DNA of 64,000 bases from Streptomyces sp. NBC_00425 (GCF_036030735.1 NZ_CP107928.1:9114001-9178000); one strand, 5' to 3'; counted from the first letter of the stretch, positions 42,471 through 51,494 are shown. Made by a program: numbers and translations. The notes: generated by a model from the sequence alone, not told the origin.

Positions 42471-43103
42471 TCAGTGGCGGGGGAGGCCGAGCGTGGCCAG
42501 CAGGTCCTCGTGGAGCTGGAACCAGACGCTGTGATAGGAGGTCGTGCCGTCCGCCACGTACTCGAGCGCCCCGCCCTTCGCGCGCGCGAGCGCCTCGGCG
42601 AGCCGGACGGGGTATCGCTGGAACCGCAGCAACACCGCCGACAGCTCCGCGCAGACGGGCTCGGCACGCCGGTGGAAGTCCGTGAACCGGTCCAGGACCC
42701 GCGCGTCGTAGGCGGCATCGGTGTGGTCGTTCATCGTCATGGCGCCGTCGGCGGTACGCATCTGCCATGCCGTGCAGAGGTCGAGCAGCTCGGGATTGAG
42801 GACGAGGAACCGCTCGAAGGCCGCGGTCACCGTGGCCCTGGCGCCGGCCGACGCCAGCTCGTCGGAGATCCGCTCCGCGTCAGCGGCCCGGCCGGCCTCC
42901 GTGAGGCCCCATCCGCCGAAGTCGCCCGCGGTATGGGTGACGAGCCCCGCGACGGCGAGGTCGATCAGCTCCGACTCCACGTCGGACTCACTGAGCCCGG
43001 TCACCGCGGCGAGGCCCGCCCGGCCCGAGAACCCGGCGCAGCGAAGGGCGTGGAGCACCAGGAGGTCGGTGCCGGACGGGTGGGACGAAACATGCTGCGT
43101 CAC
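42471..43103 (-). CDS. Winged-helix protein of the PPDK-like operon
   Basis: This 210-residue protein starts with a winged-helix-like domain (TDLLVLHALRCAGFSGRAGLAAVTGLSESDVESELIDLAVAGLVTHTAGDFGGWGLTEAGRAAD, about residues 11-75) and continues with a helical domain (FERFLVLNPELLDLCTAWQMRTADGAM; VLDRFTDFHRRAEPVCAEL; SYHSVWFQLHEDLLATLGL). I do not recognise the second domain. The GTG at 43103 overlaps the stop of the TetR gene as GTGA, so the two are translationally coupled. Being locked between a regulator and a phosphotransferase-like enzyme suggests it controls or is the target of the enzyme. That is inference. Confidence 0.75.
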   Translation of the reverse strand: MTQHVSSHPSGTDLLVLHALRCAGFSGRAGLAAVTGLSESDVESELIDLAVAGLVTHTAGDFGGWGLTEAGRAADAERISDELASAGARATVTAAFERFLVLNPELLDLCTAWQMRTADGAMTMNDHTDAAYDARVLDRFTDFHRRAEPVCAELSAVLLRFQRYPVRLAEALARAKGGALEYVADGTTSYHSVWFQLHEDLLATLGLPRH

Positions 43104-44275
43104 GGTGCGGTCCCATCGGGTGAGGCGTCGGAGAGGTGCGTGCGTGCGTGGCCTGCGGGTGCGGGTGAGAGCTCGGGGGAGGGTGCGCCGGCGGCGGCGT
43201 GTCCCGCGCCCCGGCCGTGGGCCCGGGCGACGAGCGTGCCCTGCTGTACACGCACCGCGTGTTCGGCGGTGTCGTCGGCGTCGGCGACACCGATGGCGGA
43301 CGCCAGCAGACCGCCGTCGTCCAGGACGACACGCAGGCGCGGCCATCCGTCCTGGGCGAACACCCCTCGCAGGCAACGGGCGAAGTCGTCGATCCGCAGC
43401 GTTACGAGGCGTCCGGTCTCGGCCGGGTCGGCCGTCGCCACGGCCACCGTGACGCGGTCGCCGGCCCGTGCGGCACGGACGCTCTCCTCGACGGCCTCCA
43501 GGCGGTGGCTGCCGAGGACCACGACCACGCCGTCCTCGTCGAACCCGACCGGGCGGCCGGTGATCAGATCCCGCAGCTCGCCCGGCGGGGTCCACGGCTC
43601 CAGGCAGGTCTGCGCCGGCCGGATGTAGGGCAGGTGCGGGGGATCCCAGGTGTCGGCGAGTGCGAGGTCGCCCAGATGCGCGCAGGCCTGGGCGAGGTCG
43701 AAGGGATCGCCGGACACGAGCCCCGGATCGACCGACGCGCCCGGCCCGTCCAGCAGCCTCAGCACCAGTTCCGCCCGCCTCACCTGGCGGACGGAGCACG
43801 GTCGCCCGGCCGGTGTCCGCGATTCCAGCGCGAGCGCCAGCAACAGCGCCTCCAGCCGGGTCAGCTGCGCGAACGCGGTGCGGATGGGTTCGTCGTCGAG
43901 CACGCCGGCCAGGGAGCGCAGCCGCACCTGACCGAGGGCGGGGGCGTCGTCGACCAGGGGGAGTCGTTGCAGGCGGGCGCGGGCGAACGCGCCGAGCGCC
44001 TCGGCCAGGGACGGGGGAGAGGACGGCACCGCCGGCGGACCCTCCCCGGTGACGCCGGACCCGGCCGTGTCGGCCGTGTCGAGCAGCACCGCCAGATAGA
44101 GCGCGCGTTTGCTCGGGAAGTTCGAGTACACCGCGCCACGGGTCAACTCGGCCCGTTCGGCGATCTCGTCGACCTTCGCAGCCGCGTACCCGCGCTCGGT
44201 GAACTCCGCCCTCGCCGCGGCCAGCACGGTCGCACGCGTGCGCTCCTGCCGCTGAGCCCGGGACAACCGGACCAT
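43100..44275 (-). CDS. TetR regulator with redoxin-like C-terminal extension
   Basis: At 391 residues this is about twice the usual TetR length. Residues about 8-55 are the TetR helix-turn-helix (RATVLAAARAEFTERGYAAAKVDEIAERAELTRGAVYSNFPSKRALY). A TetR-like helical domain runs to about 190. The final part (WDPPHLPYIRPAQTCLEPWTPPGELRDLI, VVVVLGSHRLEAVEESVRAARAGDRVTVAVATAD, then LRVVLDDGGLLASAIGVADADDTAEHAVRVQQGTLVARAHG) has the strand-helix order and end of a thioredoxin/AhpC-like fold, but no CxxC is visible. The ATG at 44275 has GGAGGGG at 6 bases. It leads the three-gene operon. The redoxin assignment is by pattern and is tentative. Confidence 0.8.
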   Translation of the reverse strand: MVRLSRAQRQERTRATVLAAARAEFTERGYAAAKVDEIAERAELTRGAVYSNFPSKRALYLAVLLDTADTAGSGVTGEGPPAVPSSPPSLAEALGAFARARLQRLPLVDDAPALGQVRLRSLAGVLDDEPIRTAFAQLTRLEALLLALALESRTPAGRPCSVRQVRRAELVLRLLDGPGASVDPGLVSGDPFDLAQACAHLGDLALADTWDPPHLPYIRPAQTCLEPWTPPGELRDLITGRPVGFDEDGVVVVLGSHRLEAVEESVRAARAGDRVTVAVATADPAETGRLVTLRIDDFARCLRGVFAQDGWPRLRVVLDDGGLLASAIGVADADDTAEHAVRVQQGTLVARAHGRGAGHAAAGAPSPELSPAPAGHARTHLSDASPDGTAP

Positions 44276-44561
44276 CCGCCACCCCTCCCTTTCCCGTTGC
44301 CGTCGGCGTCGCCGTCGGAGAACGACGATACCTTGAACATCCCGATGATGAGCCCATCTGAATGCTTCGCCGACTCGCCCGTTGAACGGCTGGGCGGGAC
44401 CCCGCGTACCAGTCCACTGCGGGGGCGCTGCGTCGCCCCGTGCACGGGAAGAGCGGGTCGATGGGACGTCCGCCCGTCGCGCCGGCTGCGGTACGCGGCG
44501 ACGGCGGGGGCGTGCCGGCGCGCGACAATGCGGTGTCCGAGGAAAGAGTTGAAGGATTTCA

Positions 44562-45905
44562 GTGGATTCGAGCCGTGCGGTCCGTGGCGCTCTCGCTCCA
44601 GCCGTCCCGCCGGGGCAGGAGAACAAGGTGAGCGGGGCGCCCGTCGGCCGGCAGGTGCAGGGCCTCGACGGTCTCCGGGGTCTGGCCGCCCTCTATGTGG
44701 TGCTGTTCCACTGCTGGTTGTACACCTTCCCCGGCTATCCCGACAGCTCGGCCCCCCGATGGCTGGACGGCCTGATGTACGGCCGCCTGGCGGTCGTCTT
44801 CTTCCTGGTGCTGTCCGGATTCTCCCTGGCGATCTCCCCGGCGCGTCACGGTTGGCGGTCGGAGGGCGTCGCCGAATACCTGCGTCGGCGTGCCTGGCGG
44901 ATCCTGCCCCCGTACTGGGCGGCGCTGTGCATGAGTCTGGTCATCGCCTGGTTCGTGGTACCGGCTTCGCATTCCGGACCGCCCACCGGATGGTCGATGG
45001 CGGTCTACGGTCTCCTCGGTCAGGACGTCTTCACCGCGCCGACGCCGAACGGCGCGTTCTGGTCGATCGCGGTGGAGGCGGAACTCTACGTCGTCTTCCC
45101 GCTTCTCCTGTTCGTGCGGCGCCGGGCGAGCGCGGCGGTGCTGGTCGTCCTGGTGACACTTCCGGTGGTGGTCCGTGGCCTGACGGCGCCCGGCGGCACT
45201 CCGGTGGAGGGTGACAACTGGCTCACTCCGCATCTCGCGCCCGTGTTCGTCGCCGGCATGGTGGGCGCCGCAGTCGTCGTCGCGTCGGAGAGGGTTCGAC
45301 GCCTGCCGTGGGGATGGTTCGCCGTCCTGGCCGCCGTGCCCGTTCTCGCGCTCGGCGTCATCAAGGGTTCCGTGTGGACGCTGACGCACTACTTCTGGGT
45401 GGATCTCGCCGTCGCCCCCGCCATGACGATGCTGATCGTCGCCGTGGCCACCGGCAGACCAGCCGTTCTCGTACGACTGCTGACCGCGCGCCCCGTGCGG
45501 AGTCTCGGCGAGTTCTCCTACAGCCTCTACCTGATCCATCTGCCGATCGTCCTGGCCGTCATCCGGCGCGTGGCCCCGCATTACGTGGCGCCGGGCCTGT
45601 CCACCTTCTGGTTCACCCTCGTCCTGGCCCTCCCGGTGTCACTGCTCGCGGCATGGCTCTTCTCCCGGCTGTTCGAACTGCCTTTCAAGCGGAACAGATC
45701 CTGGAACTCCATGGTCGAAGCGGGGCGCTCCCACTGGGCCGGCAGGGGTGCGGGAAACCGCCGACGGCTGCCGGACGGGCAGGCTCGCGAGACCCGTCCG
45801 ACCGACGAGGCCGGGACGAGCGGAACTCAACCGCCCGTGGTCACCGTGCGGGCCCCGGCAACGAGATCGTCGAAGGACTGTGCCCAGGAGTCGCCGGGCC
45901 GGTGA
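44562..45905 (+). CDS. Acyltransferase 3 family membrane protein
   Basis: The 447-residue protein has about ten membrane helices. VQGLDGLRGLAALYVVLFHCW contains the AT3 hallmark RGxAAxxVxxxH. GRLAVVFFLVLSGFSLAI, RRRAWRILPPYWAALC, NGAFWSIAVEAELYVVFPLLLF and LGEFSYSLYLIHLPIVL follow in the usual order. Such enzymes acetylate or succinylate sugars, lipids or antibiotics across the membrane. The tail after about residue 370 is unstructured. Two starts look good: the GTG at 44562 after GAAGGA, and the GTG at 44628 after AGGAG, giving 22 residues less. The acceptor is unknown, and no glycan genes are next to it. Confidence 0.87.
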   Translation: MDSSRAVRGALAPAVPPGQENKVSGAPVGRQVQGLDGLRGLAALYVVLFHCWLYTFPGYPDSSAPRWLDGLMYGRLAVVFFLVLSGFSLAISPARHGWRSEGVAEYLRRRAWRILPPYWAALCMSLVIAWFVVPASHSGPPTGWSMAVYGLLGQDVFTAPTPNGAFWSIAVEAELYVVFPLLLFVRRRASAAVLVVLVTLPVVVRGLTAPGGTPVEGDNWLTPHLAPVFVAGMVGAAVVVASERVRRLPWGWFAVLAAVPVLALGVIKGSVWTLTHYFWVDLAVAPAMTMLIVAVATGRPAVLVRLLTARPVRSLGEFSYSLYLIHLPIVLAVIRRVAPHYVAPGLSTFWFTLVLALPVSLLAAWLFSRLFELPFKRNRSWNSMVEAGRSHWAGRGAGNRRRLPDGQARETRPTDEAGTSGTQPPVVTVRAPATRSSKDCAQESPGR

Positions 45906-46046
45906 CACCCCACCGGGACGACCGCGGTGCCGTCCTGACCATGCGTCGGTCGACGAACGGCGGCGGGGCGGCGGGCGGGTCTCCTACGCCGACGGAGGGA
46001 TCGCCCGGGGGGACGGAAATCCGAGGTTCAACCGAGTTGTTCACTC

Positions 46047-46883
46047 GTGCGAGTTGTCCTTCCTGCCGGATTCCTCGCCATCTGCATGCCGACGTCATAT
46101 GCGGTGCAGCCTCCGCGCATGGACAATCCTGCATGCGACGGAACGCCGTCGGCAGAGGGGATCCGGTCCGGACCCGAGATCGTCTTCACGGCGGACTTCA
46201 CCTCCACCAGTCAATGGGTGGCGGGGCGTTCGTGGGCGTATCCGAACGGCGGACCGGTCAACCCCGGTGACAACAAACTCGATCACCTCACCGCTGATCC
46301 CTCCTACAGCCGCTCGGGCACCTTCCGTGCCACCCGCCGCGCGGACGGCTTCTGGAAAACCGGCCTGCTCACCACGGAGGGGAGCGAGGAGGACTTCACC
46401 GTCCGCACGGGGGACGTGCTCGAGGCGCGGGTCAGGCTGCCGCGCGAGGTCGGCGCCTGGCCGGCCATCTGGACCTGGCGGGACGGCGGCCAGGAGATCG
46501 ACGTCTTCGAGTACCACCCCGACAACCCCGATCTCCTGGAACTGACCAACCACGTTCGCGGCGGCAACCTCTACTACCGGGACCCCGCCGTCCGCCCCGG
46601 TGCGTGGATCGACCTGCGCGTCGAGTTCGGCTCCCGGTCCGTGGTCTGGTGGGTGAACGGCAGCAAGGTGTTCGCCGACCGCCGTGGCGTGGGACGCACC
46701 TGGCACGCCTACCTCATCGTCAACCTGTCGGTCTGCGCAGGCCGCTATCACCCGGCGCCGGCTGCGCAGGTCAAGGAGATGACGTACGAGGTGCAGGGCC
46801 TCGTGGTGCGGCGACCGGCCAGGCTCGTGGAAGAGGAGTCCGACGAACCCGAGGCTCTGGCCGGGGGCGACGGACCGCAGTGA
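46047..46883 (+). CDS. Glycoside hydrolase family 16-like secreted protein
   Basis: This 278-residue concanavalin-fold protein includes LEARVRLPREVGAWPAIWTW followed by GQEIDVFEYHPD, the E-[ILV]-D-x-x-E catalytic motif of GH16 (Glu150, Asp152, Glu155). WWVNGSKVFADRR and HAYLIVNLSVCAG are typical late strands. GH16 enzymes cleave beta-1,3/1,4-glucans or other polysaccharides outside the cell. The N-terminus VRVVLPAGFLAICMPTSYA is hydrophobic and could be a short signal peptide, but neither the GTG at 46047 nor the ATG at 46119 has a convincing ribosome binding site, so the start is unsure. It follows the acyltransferase gene by 141 bases. Confidence 0.8.
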   Translation: MRVVLPAGFLAICMPTSYAVQPPRMDNPACDGTPSAEGIRSGPEIVFTADFTSTSQWVAGRSWAYPNGGPVNPGDNKLDHLTADPSYSRSGTFRATRRADGFWKTGLLTTEGSEEDFTVRTGDVLEARVRLPREVGAWPAIWTWRDGGQEIDVFEYHPDNPDLLELTNHVRGGNLYYRDPAVRPGAWIDLRVEFGSRSVVWWVNGSKVFADRRGVGRTWHAYLIVNLSVCAGRYHPAPAAQVKEMTYEVQGLVVRRPARLVEEESDEPEALAGGDGPQ

Positions 46884-47016
46884 CGCGGACCTGTGCCGCC
46901 GCGGGCGGCCGGACGGGCCGCCTGCGGCGGCACAGGAAGCCACGAAGGTCACCGGCACACCACGGACCCGGGGGTGGCGGCCCGGCGGGCGGGCCGGCCG
47001 GCCCGGGCGCCGCCGG

Positions 47017-48279
47017 TCACCCACCGCTCGGTGCCGACTCCGGCTCCGTCTCCGGCTTCGGTTCGGACGGCAGCACACCGGCGCGCCGGGGGAGCAGCCA
47101 AGGGGTCGCCAGCAGGAGCACGCCGGCCAGACCGATGGCGGTACGCGGGCCGAGAAGGGCGCCGAGCACGCCCCAGAGGGCCGTCAGGAGAGCAGTGGAG
47201 GCCTTCGTCGTCACCGCCCAGGCGGACAGCGTACGGGTGACCCGGTCGGTCGCGGTGCGCTCGAGCCGGCACGTGGCGTAGACGGGGTTGAAGACCCCGC
47301 AGCAGAAGATGAGCCCGAATTCGACGCCGACGACCAGCAGCAGCCCACCGGCGCCCGGCCCCACGAAGGCCAGGCCGACCGGCCAGAGCGCGCGAACCGC
47401 CCCGGACGCGACCAGGATCCGGTGCCCGCCGAACCGGGTGACGAGTGGCCGGGCCAGCCGCGAACCGAGCAGCCCGCCGATCGAGGGCGCGGCGAAGGCG
47501 AGGCCGTACTGCCACGGGGTGAACCCGAGCCGGCCGAGCATCAGGACGGCCAGCAGCGGCTGCGCTGCCATCACCAAACCGTTGAAGAGGGCGGTGTTGA
47601 AGAACAGCGGTCGCAGGGTGGTGTCGGCGAGGATGTACCGCCAGCCGTCGAGCAGGTCCCCGGCCCGCACGCGCGTGTCCGCCCGGCGCTCGGGCGGCGA
47701 TTCGTGTCCGCCCGCCCCGCGGATGCCCAGGGCCGAGAGCAGGTAGCTCATCGCGTCCGCCAGCACCGTCGCCACCGGGCCGAGGAGCCCGATCGCCAAG
47801 CCGCCCAGCGGTGGTCCCACGATCGTCGTCGTCCAGGTTGTGGACTCCAACCGGGCGCCCGCGACGAGCAGGTGCTCGGCCGGCAGCAGGGACTTCAGGT
47901 ACGCGCCGGACGCGGCACGGAAGGTGATGTCGGCCGCCGCGACGACGACGGAGACCAGCAGGAGCTGGAGGAAGGTGAGCACGCCGAACGCGAACGCGGC
48001 CGGGATCGTCAGCAGCGCCGCGCACCGCACCAGGTCCATGCCGATCAGCACCGGCCGCTTTCGGCGGAACTCCACCCACGGGCCGAGCGGCACCGCCACG
48101 ACCGCGCCCACCGCGGCCCCCACCGAGGAGAGCGCGGCGACCTCGGCCGGACCGGCGTGCAGCACCTGGATGGCGATCAGTGGGAACGCGCCGAAGGCGA
48201 GCCAGGTGCCGAGGGCGCTTGTCCCATACGCTCCCCAGAGCCACCCGAACCGCCGTCCCAGCCGGTATCTGCTCCGCAT
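47017..48279 (-). CDS. MFS transporter
   Basis: A 420-residue permease with about ten to twelve hydrophobic helices: RFGWLWGAYGTSALGTWLAFGAFPLIAIQVL at the start, VVAVPLGPWVEFRRKRPVLIGMDLVRCAALL (MFS loop 2-3), LVAGARLESTTWTTTIVGPPLGGLAIGLLGPVATVLADAMSYL and an enterobactin-exporter-like C half. This suits the drug/siderophore efflux MFS group (MFS_3). The ATG at 48279 follows AGGGGG. It diverges from a LysR gene across 132 bases that contain a symmetric site, so LysR control is likely. Substrate unknown. Confidence 0.87.
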   Translation of the reverse strand: MRSRYRLGRRFGWLWGAYGTSALGTWLAFGAFPLIAIQVLHAGPAEVAALSSVGAAVGAVVAVPLGPWVEFRRKRPVLIGMDLVRCAALLTIPAAFAFGVLTFLQLLLVSVVVAAADITFRAASGAYLKSLLPAEHLLVAGARLESTTWTTTIVGPPLGGLAIGLLGPVATVLADAMSYLLSALGIRGAGGHESPPERRADTRVRAGDLLDGWRYILADTTLRPLFFNTALFNGLVMAAQPLLAVLMLGRLGFTPWQYGLAFAAPSIGGLLGSRLARPLVTRFGGHRILVASGAVRALWPVGLAFVGPGAGGLLLVVGVEFGLIFCCGVFNPVYATCRLERTATDRVTRTLSAWAVTTKASTALLTALWGVLGALLGPRTAIGLAGVLLLATPWLLPRRAGVLPSEPKPETEPESAPSGG

Positions 48280-48377
48280 GTACGCCCCCTGGCCCTCGCC
48301 CTGCACAACCGATCCGTGATCGGAAGCATCAAAGCGAGCGTCCCACCTGCGAGGCAAACAACCTTCGGGCCATCGCC

Positions 48378-48394
48378 CACAACCGACAGTTGTG
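48378..48394. promoter_or_regulatory. LysR-type operator candidate
   Basis: CACAAC-CGACA-GTTGTG is a perfect 6-bp inverted repeat with a 5-base spacer, the size and form of a LysR recognition site. It lies 18 bases before the LysR ATG in the gap to the divergent MFS gene. Confidence 0.6.
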
Positions 48395-48411
48395 TCCGTA
48401 GGGTGTCGGCC

Positions 48412-49347
48412 ATGGACCTCGACACCGTGCGCACGTTCGTCGCCGCCGCCGACGCGGGGCAGTTCCAGGAGGCCGCCGCCGAACTCGCGGTCACCCAGCA
48501 GGCCGTCTCCAAGCGCATCGCCGCGCTGGAGCGCGATCTCGGCGTGCGACTGTTCACCCGCACCCCGCGGGGCGCCGGGCTCACCATCGACGGACAGGCG
48601 TTCCTGCCCCATGCGCGCGAGCTGCTGCGCGTCGCCGAGCGTGCGGTCGCGTCCGTGTGCACCGGCCGCCGTCCGCTGCGCGTCGACGTGCTCGCCTCCC
48701 GCAGTGCGCAGTCGGGCCTGATGCGCGGCTTCCACCGTGCGCACCCCGACATCGAGCTCGACGTGATGATGCTCTTCGACGTCGAGACCGCGGTCGCCGC
48801 CATTCGGTCCGGCGCCATCGACGCGTCCTTCCGCGCGGTCGCCGTGCCCGGCCGGCCCCTGCCCGACGACATCGAGTCCGTCCGGGTGCTCGACGAGCCG
48901 CTCCAGCTCCTCACCGGCCCCGCGCACGCCCTCGCGGGCGCCAGATCGGTCACCGTCGCCCAGCTCGCCGGACATCGCATCTGGATGCCCGGCATCGCCC
49001 CCGGCACCGAGTGGGCCGCCTACTACGACGATCTCGTCGCCGAGTTCGGCCTCACCATCGAGGCGACCGGCCCCAACTTCGGCTCCGACGCACTCCTCGA
49101 CACCATCGCCGACACCCCGGCCCTGGCCACTTTCATGGGCGAGCACACCCGCCTCATCTGGCCCGCCGGCCACGGCCTGCGCCGCATCCCGGTGACCGAC
49201 CCGACACCCGTCTACCCGCACTCACTCCTGTGGCACCGTGACAACCCGCACCGGGCGCTGACCACCCTGCGCGCGCACCTCGCCGCCACGGCGACCGGCC
49301 ACGACAGCGCCGGGACCTGGACGCCGGACTGGGTGGTGCCGAGCTGA
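48412..49347 (+). CDS. LysR family transcriptional regulator
   Basis: The 311-residue protein has the LysR helix-turn-helix at its start (MDLDTVRTFVAAADAGQFQEAAAELAVTQQAVSKRIAALERDLGVRLFTRTPRG) and a periplasmic-binding-like effector domain (about 90-300; VDVLASRSAQSGLMRGFHRAHPDIELDVMML). Length is typical. It probably regulates the divergent MFS gene. The ATG at 48412 is the natural start, next to the operator-like repeat. Confidence 0.93.
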   Translation: MDLDTVRTFVAAADAGQFQEAAAELAVTQQAVSKRIAALERDLGVRLFTRTPRGAGLTIDGQAFLPHARELLRVAERAVASVCTGRRPLRVDVLASRSAQSGLMRGFHRAHPDIELDVMMLFDVETAVAAIRSGAIDASFRAVAVPGRPLPDDIESVRVLDEPLQLLTGPAHALAGARSVTVAQLAGHRIWMPGIAPGTEWAAYYDDLVAEFGLTIEATGPNFGSDALLDTIADTPALATFMGEHTRLIWPAGHGLRRIPVTDPTPVYPHSLLWHRDNPHRALTTLRAHLAATATGHDSAGTWTPDWVVPS

Positions 49348-49487
49348 AGGCCGCGCGCCGGCGGGGCTGCGTGGGCACGACCCGGGATCCGGTGCGGGGC
49401 GGGAGGCAGCTGTGGCTCACAGGTCCGTCCCGTAACCTCGGGCGTGCAGACGTCAGTTGAGAGACGATCGAGATCGAGGAGGCGAGG

Positions 49488-50360
49488 GTGTTCGGACGGG
49501 GCATGCGATGGCTCGCGGGCGTCATGACCGTGGCCTGCGCGGTGCTCGTCGGCCCCAGCGTGGCGAGTGACGCCCTCGTCGGCGGGTCACTGCCCCCCGA
49601 CGCCGTCCGGGAGGTCGTACCCCATCGGGTCATGACGTGGAACCTCTGCAACCCCTGCGAGGAGAGCAACGCCGACCGGGCTGCGGAGATCGCCGCGTAC
49701 GCGCCCCAGGTGATCGCCCTCCAGGAAGCGTGCGCGCGTGACGTCGCGAGGATTCGCTACGAGCTGGAGAGACGTTACGGGCTCGTCTACCACGTCGCGT
49801 ACGGCACGGTTCTCCAGGACTGGGGCCGCTGCGGGGGAGTGCCGTGGAGCCCGGACGGTTACGGCCAGGCGCTGCTCTCGGCGGCGCCGATGACCGACCG
49901 GGTCACTGTGGAATACCCCGACGGCGGATCCGAGGACCGTGGGTACATGGCGGTCACCACCTCGGTGGGCGGCCGACTCGTCCGGGTCTTCGACACGCAC
50001 CTCGCCGAACGTCGTCAGGAATCGGTCCGGGCGGGCCAGGTCGGCGTGCTCGCCGCGGAGGTGGCCCGGTACGACCGTGCGATCGTCCTCGGCGACTTCA
50101 ACGCCGTGCCCGACGCTCCCGAACTGGCCCCGATGTGGGCGCTGGCCGCGGACACCGACCCCCGGTGCCACCCCTCGCCCGCGGACGGCTGCCAGACGAC
50201 CACCGACTGGCACAGCAAGTTCGACTACGTCTTCCTGCGAGGGGTCACCGCGCTGGAACACCACGTGCACCCCTCGTCGTTCTCGGACCACCATCTGCTC
50301 GACACCGACCTGGACGTCACCCGGGGCGTCGCGGCGACTGCCGCACCCGCGACAAAATGA
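49488..50360 (+). CDS. Secreted endonuclease/exonuclease/phosphatase-family protein
   Basis: A 290-residue EEP protein. The N-terminus (RGMRWLAGVMTVACAVLVGPSVASDA) is a signal peptide. Catalytic landmarks: HRVMTWNLCNPC, VIALQEACARD (metal-binding Glu), VRVFDTHLAE, AIVLGDFNAVPDAPE and SSFSDHHLLDTDLD. It lacks the lectin-like tail of the paralogue at 9190. Substrate could be DNA or a phospholipid. The GTG at 49488 has GAGGAGG at 6-7 bases. A DinB-family gene starts 37 bases downstream. Confidence 0.88.
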   Translation: MFGRGMRWLAGVMTVACAVLVGPSVASDALVGGSLPPDAVREVVPHRVMTWNLCNPCEESNADRAAEIAAYAPQVIALQEACARDVARIRYELERRYGLVYHVAYGTVLQDWGRCGGVPWSPDGYGQALLSAAPMTDRVTVEYPDGGSEDRGYMAVTTSVGGRLVRVFDTHLAERRQESVRAGQVGVLAAEVARYDRAIVLGDFNAVPDAPELAPMWALAADTDPRCHPSPADGCQTTTDWHSKFDYVFLRGVTALEHHVHPSSFSDHHLLDTDLDVTRGVAATAAPATK

Positions 50361-50397
50361 TGAGCACGGTGCGGCGGTTGTCGTTACTGTCGACGCC

Positions 50398-50913
50398 ATG
50401 GTGCTCCCTTCCCGTACGCGTCCCGCCTACGATGCCGATGAGCGGACTCAACTGATCGCCTGGCTGGACATGCAGCGGGCGATCATCCACTGGAAGTGCG
50501 AGGGGCTTTCGGCCGAGAGCGCCCACCGGGTCGTGATCCCGACATCACCGCTCATGACGGTCGCGGGCCTGGTCTCCCACATGCGGTGGGTCGAGCACTG
50601 CTGGTTCGAGGTCATGCTCATGGGGCGTCCGGCCACCGGCCCGCAGTTCGACGAGTCGGTCGAGGACGCGGACATGCGCGTCGAGGGTGTGCCGTTGGAG
50701 CAGTTGCTGCGCGAATACGCCGAGCAGTGTGCCGTCTCGGACGAGATCATCGCGAACCATCACCTCGACGACGCCGGGCGCCAGAAGGAGTTCCGGGCCG
50801 GAGCCGCGACGCTGCGCTGGATACTGATGCACATGATCGAGGAGACCGGTCGGCACGCCGGCCATCTGGACATCGTGCGCGAGTTGCTCGACGGCGACAA
50901 GGGATACTACTGA
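50398..50913 (+). CDS. DinB/DUF664 family protein
   Basis: A 171-residue four-helix DinB-like protein: AWLDMQRAIIHWKCEGLSAESAHRV, MTVAGLVSHMRWVEHCWFEVML and LRWILMHMIEETGRHAGHLDIVREL, with metal-binding histidines at the usual places. It is a clear relative of the gene at 10652. No ribosome binding site is seen before the ATG at 50398, which could mean a leaderless transcript or coupling to the EEP gene ending 37 bases earlier. The stop is 4 bases before the GNAT gene start, so the two are probably co-expressed. Confidence 0.85.
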   Translation: MVLPSRTRPAYDADERTQLIAWLDMQRAIIHWKCEGLSAESAHRVVIPTSPLMTVAGLVSHMRWVEHCWFEVMLMGRPATGPQFDESVEDADMRVEGVPLEQLLREYAEQCAVSDEIIANHHLDDAGRQKEFRAGAATLRWILMHMIEETGRHAGHLDIVRELLDGDKGYY

Positions 50914-50917
50914 GCCG

Positions 50918-51457
50918 GTGACAGAGATCGGGTACCGACGGTTCGTCGCCTCCGAGGTCGACTCGCTGGCGCACTTCCTGGCGCGGGACACCTGGCCGTT
51001 CCACGTCTCGGCCACCGTCAGCCGGGACGAAGTCCGCGCGTGGGCCGCCGACGGTGTGTTCGACAGCGAGGAGACCCGCACCTTCTGGATCACCGTGCAC
51101 GGCGAAGCCGTCGGCCTGATCAGGCTCATGGACCTCGGCGACGGCACTCCGCTGTTCGACCTCAGGATCGCGTCGCGTCACCGCGGCAGGGGCCTGGGTC
51201 CCCTCGCTCTCGCCTGGCTCACCCGGTACGTGTTCACCGAGTTCCCCGACGCGGAACGGATGGAGGGCACCACCCGGCAGGACAACGCGGCCATGCGGAG
51301 AACCTTCCGCAAGGGCGGCTACGTCAAGGAAGCCCACTATCGCGACGCCTGGCCCGGAGCCGGTGGGCGCCGGTACGACGCGGTCGGGTACGCGATACTG
51401 CGCCGGGACTGGGCCACCGGCACGGTCACGCCGACGAACTGGCACGACGAGTTCTGA
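50918..51457 (+). CDS. GNAT family N-acetyltransferase
   Basis: A 179-residue RimJ/RimL-type GNAT. FDLRIASRHRGRGLGPLALAWLTRYVF carries motif A (RGRGLG) for acetyl-CoA binding, and GTTRQDNAAMRRTFRKGGYVKEAHYRDAW is the usual motif B with the xDNxAMRRxFxKxGF pattern. The family acetylates ribosomal-protein N-termini, amino groups or antibiotics. The GTG at 50918 starts 4 bases after the DinB stop, so the EEP-DinB-GNAT genes may form one operon. Confidence 0.87.
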   Translation: MTEIGYRRFVASEVDSLAHFLARDTWPFHVSATVSRDEVRAWAADGVFDSEETRTFWITVHGEAVGLIRLMDLGDGTPLFDLRIASRHRGRGLGPLALAWLTRYVFTEFPDAERMEGTTRQDNAAMRRTFRKGGYVKEAHYRDAWPGAGGRRYDAVGYAILRRDWATGTVTPTNWHDEF

Positions 51458-51494
51458 CCCGCCCGGACGCACCAGGTTCTGCCGGCCGAAGCGG

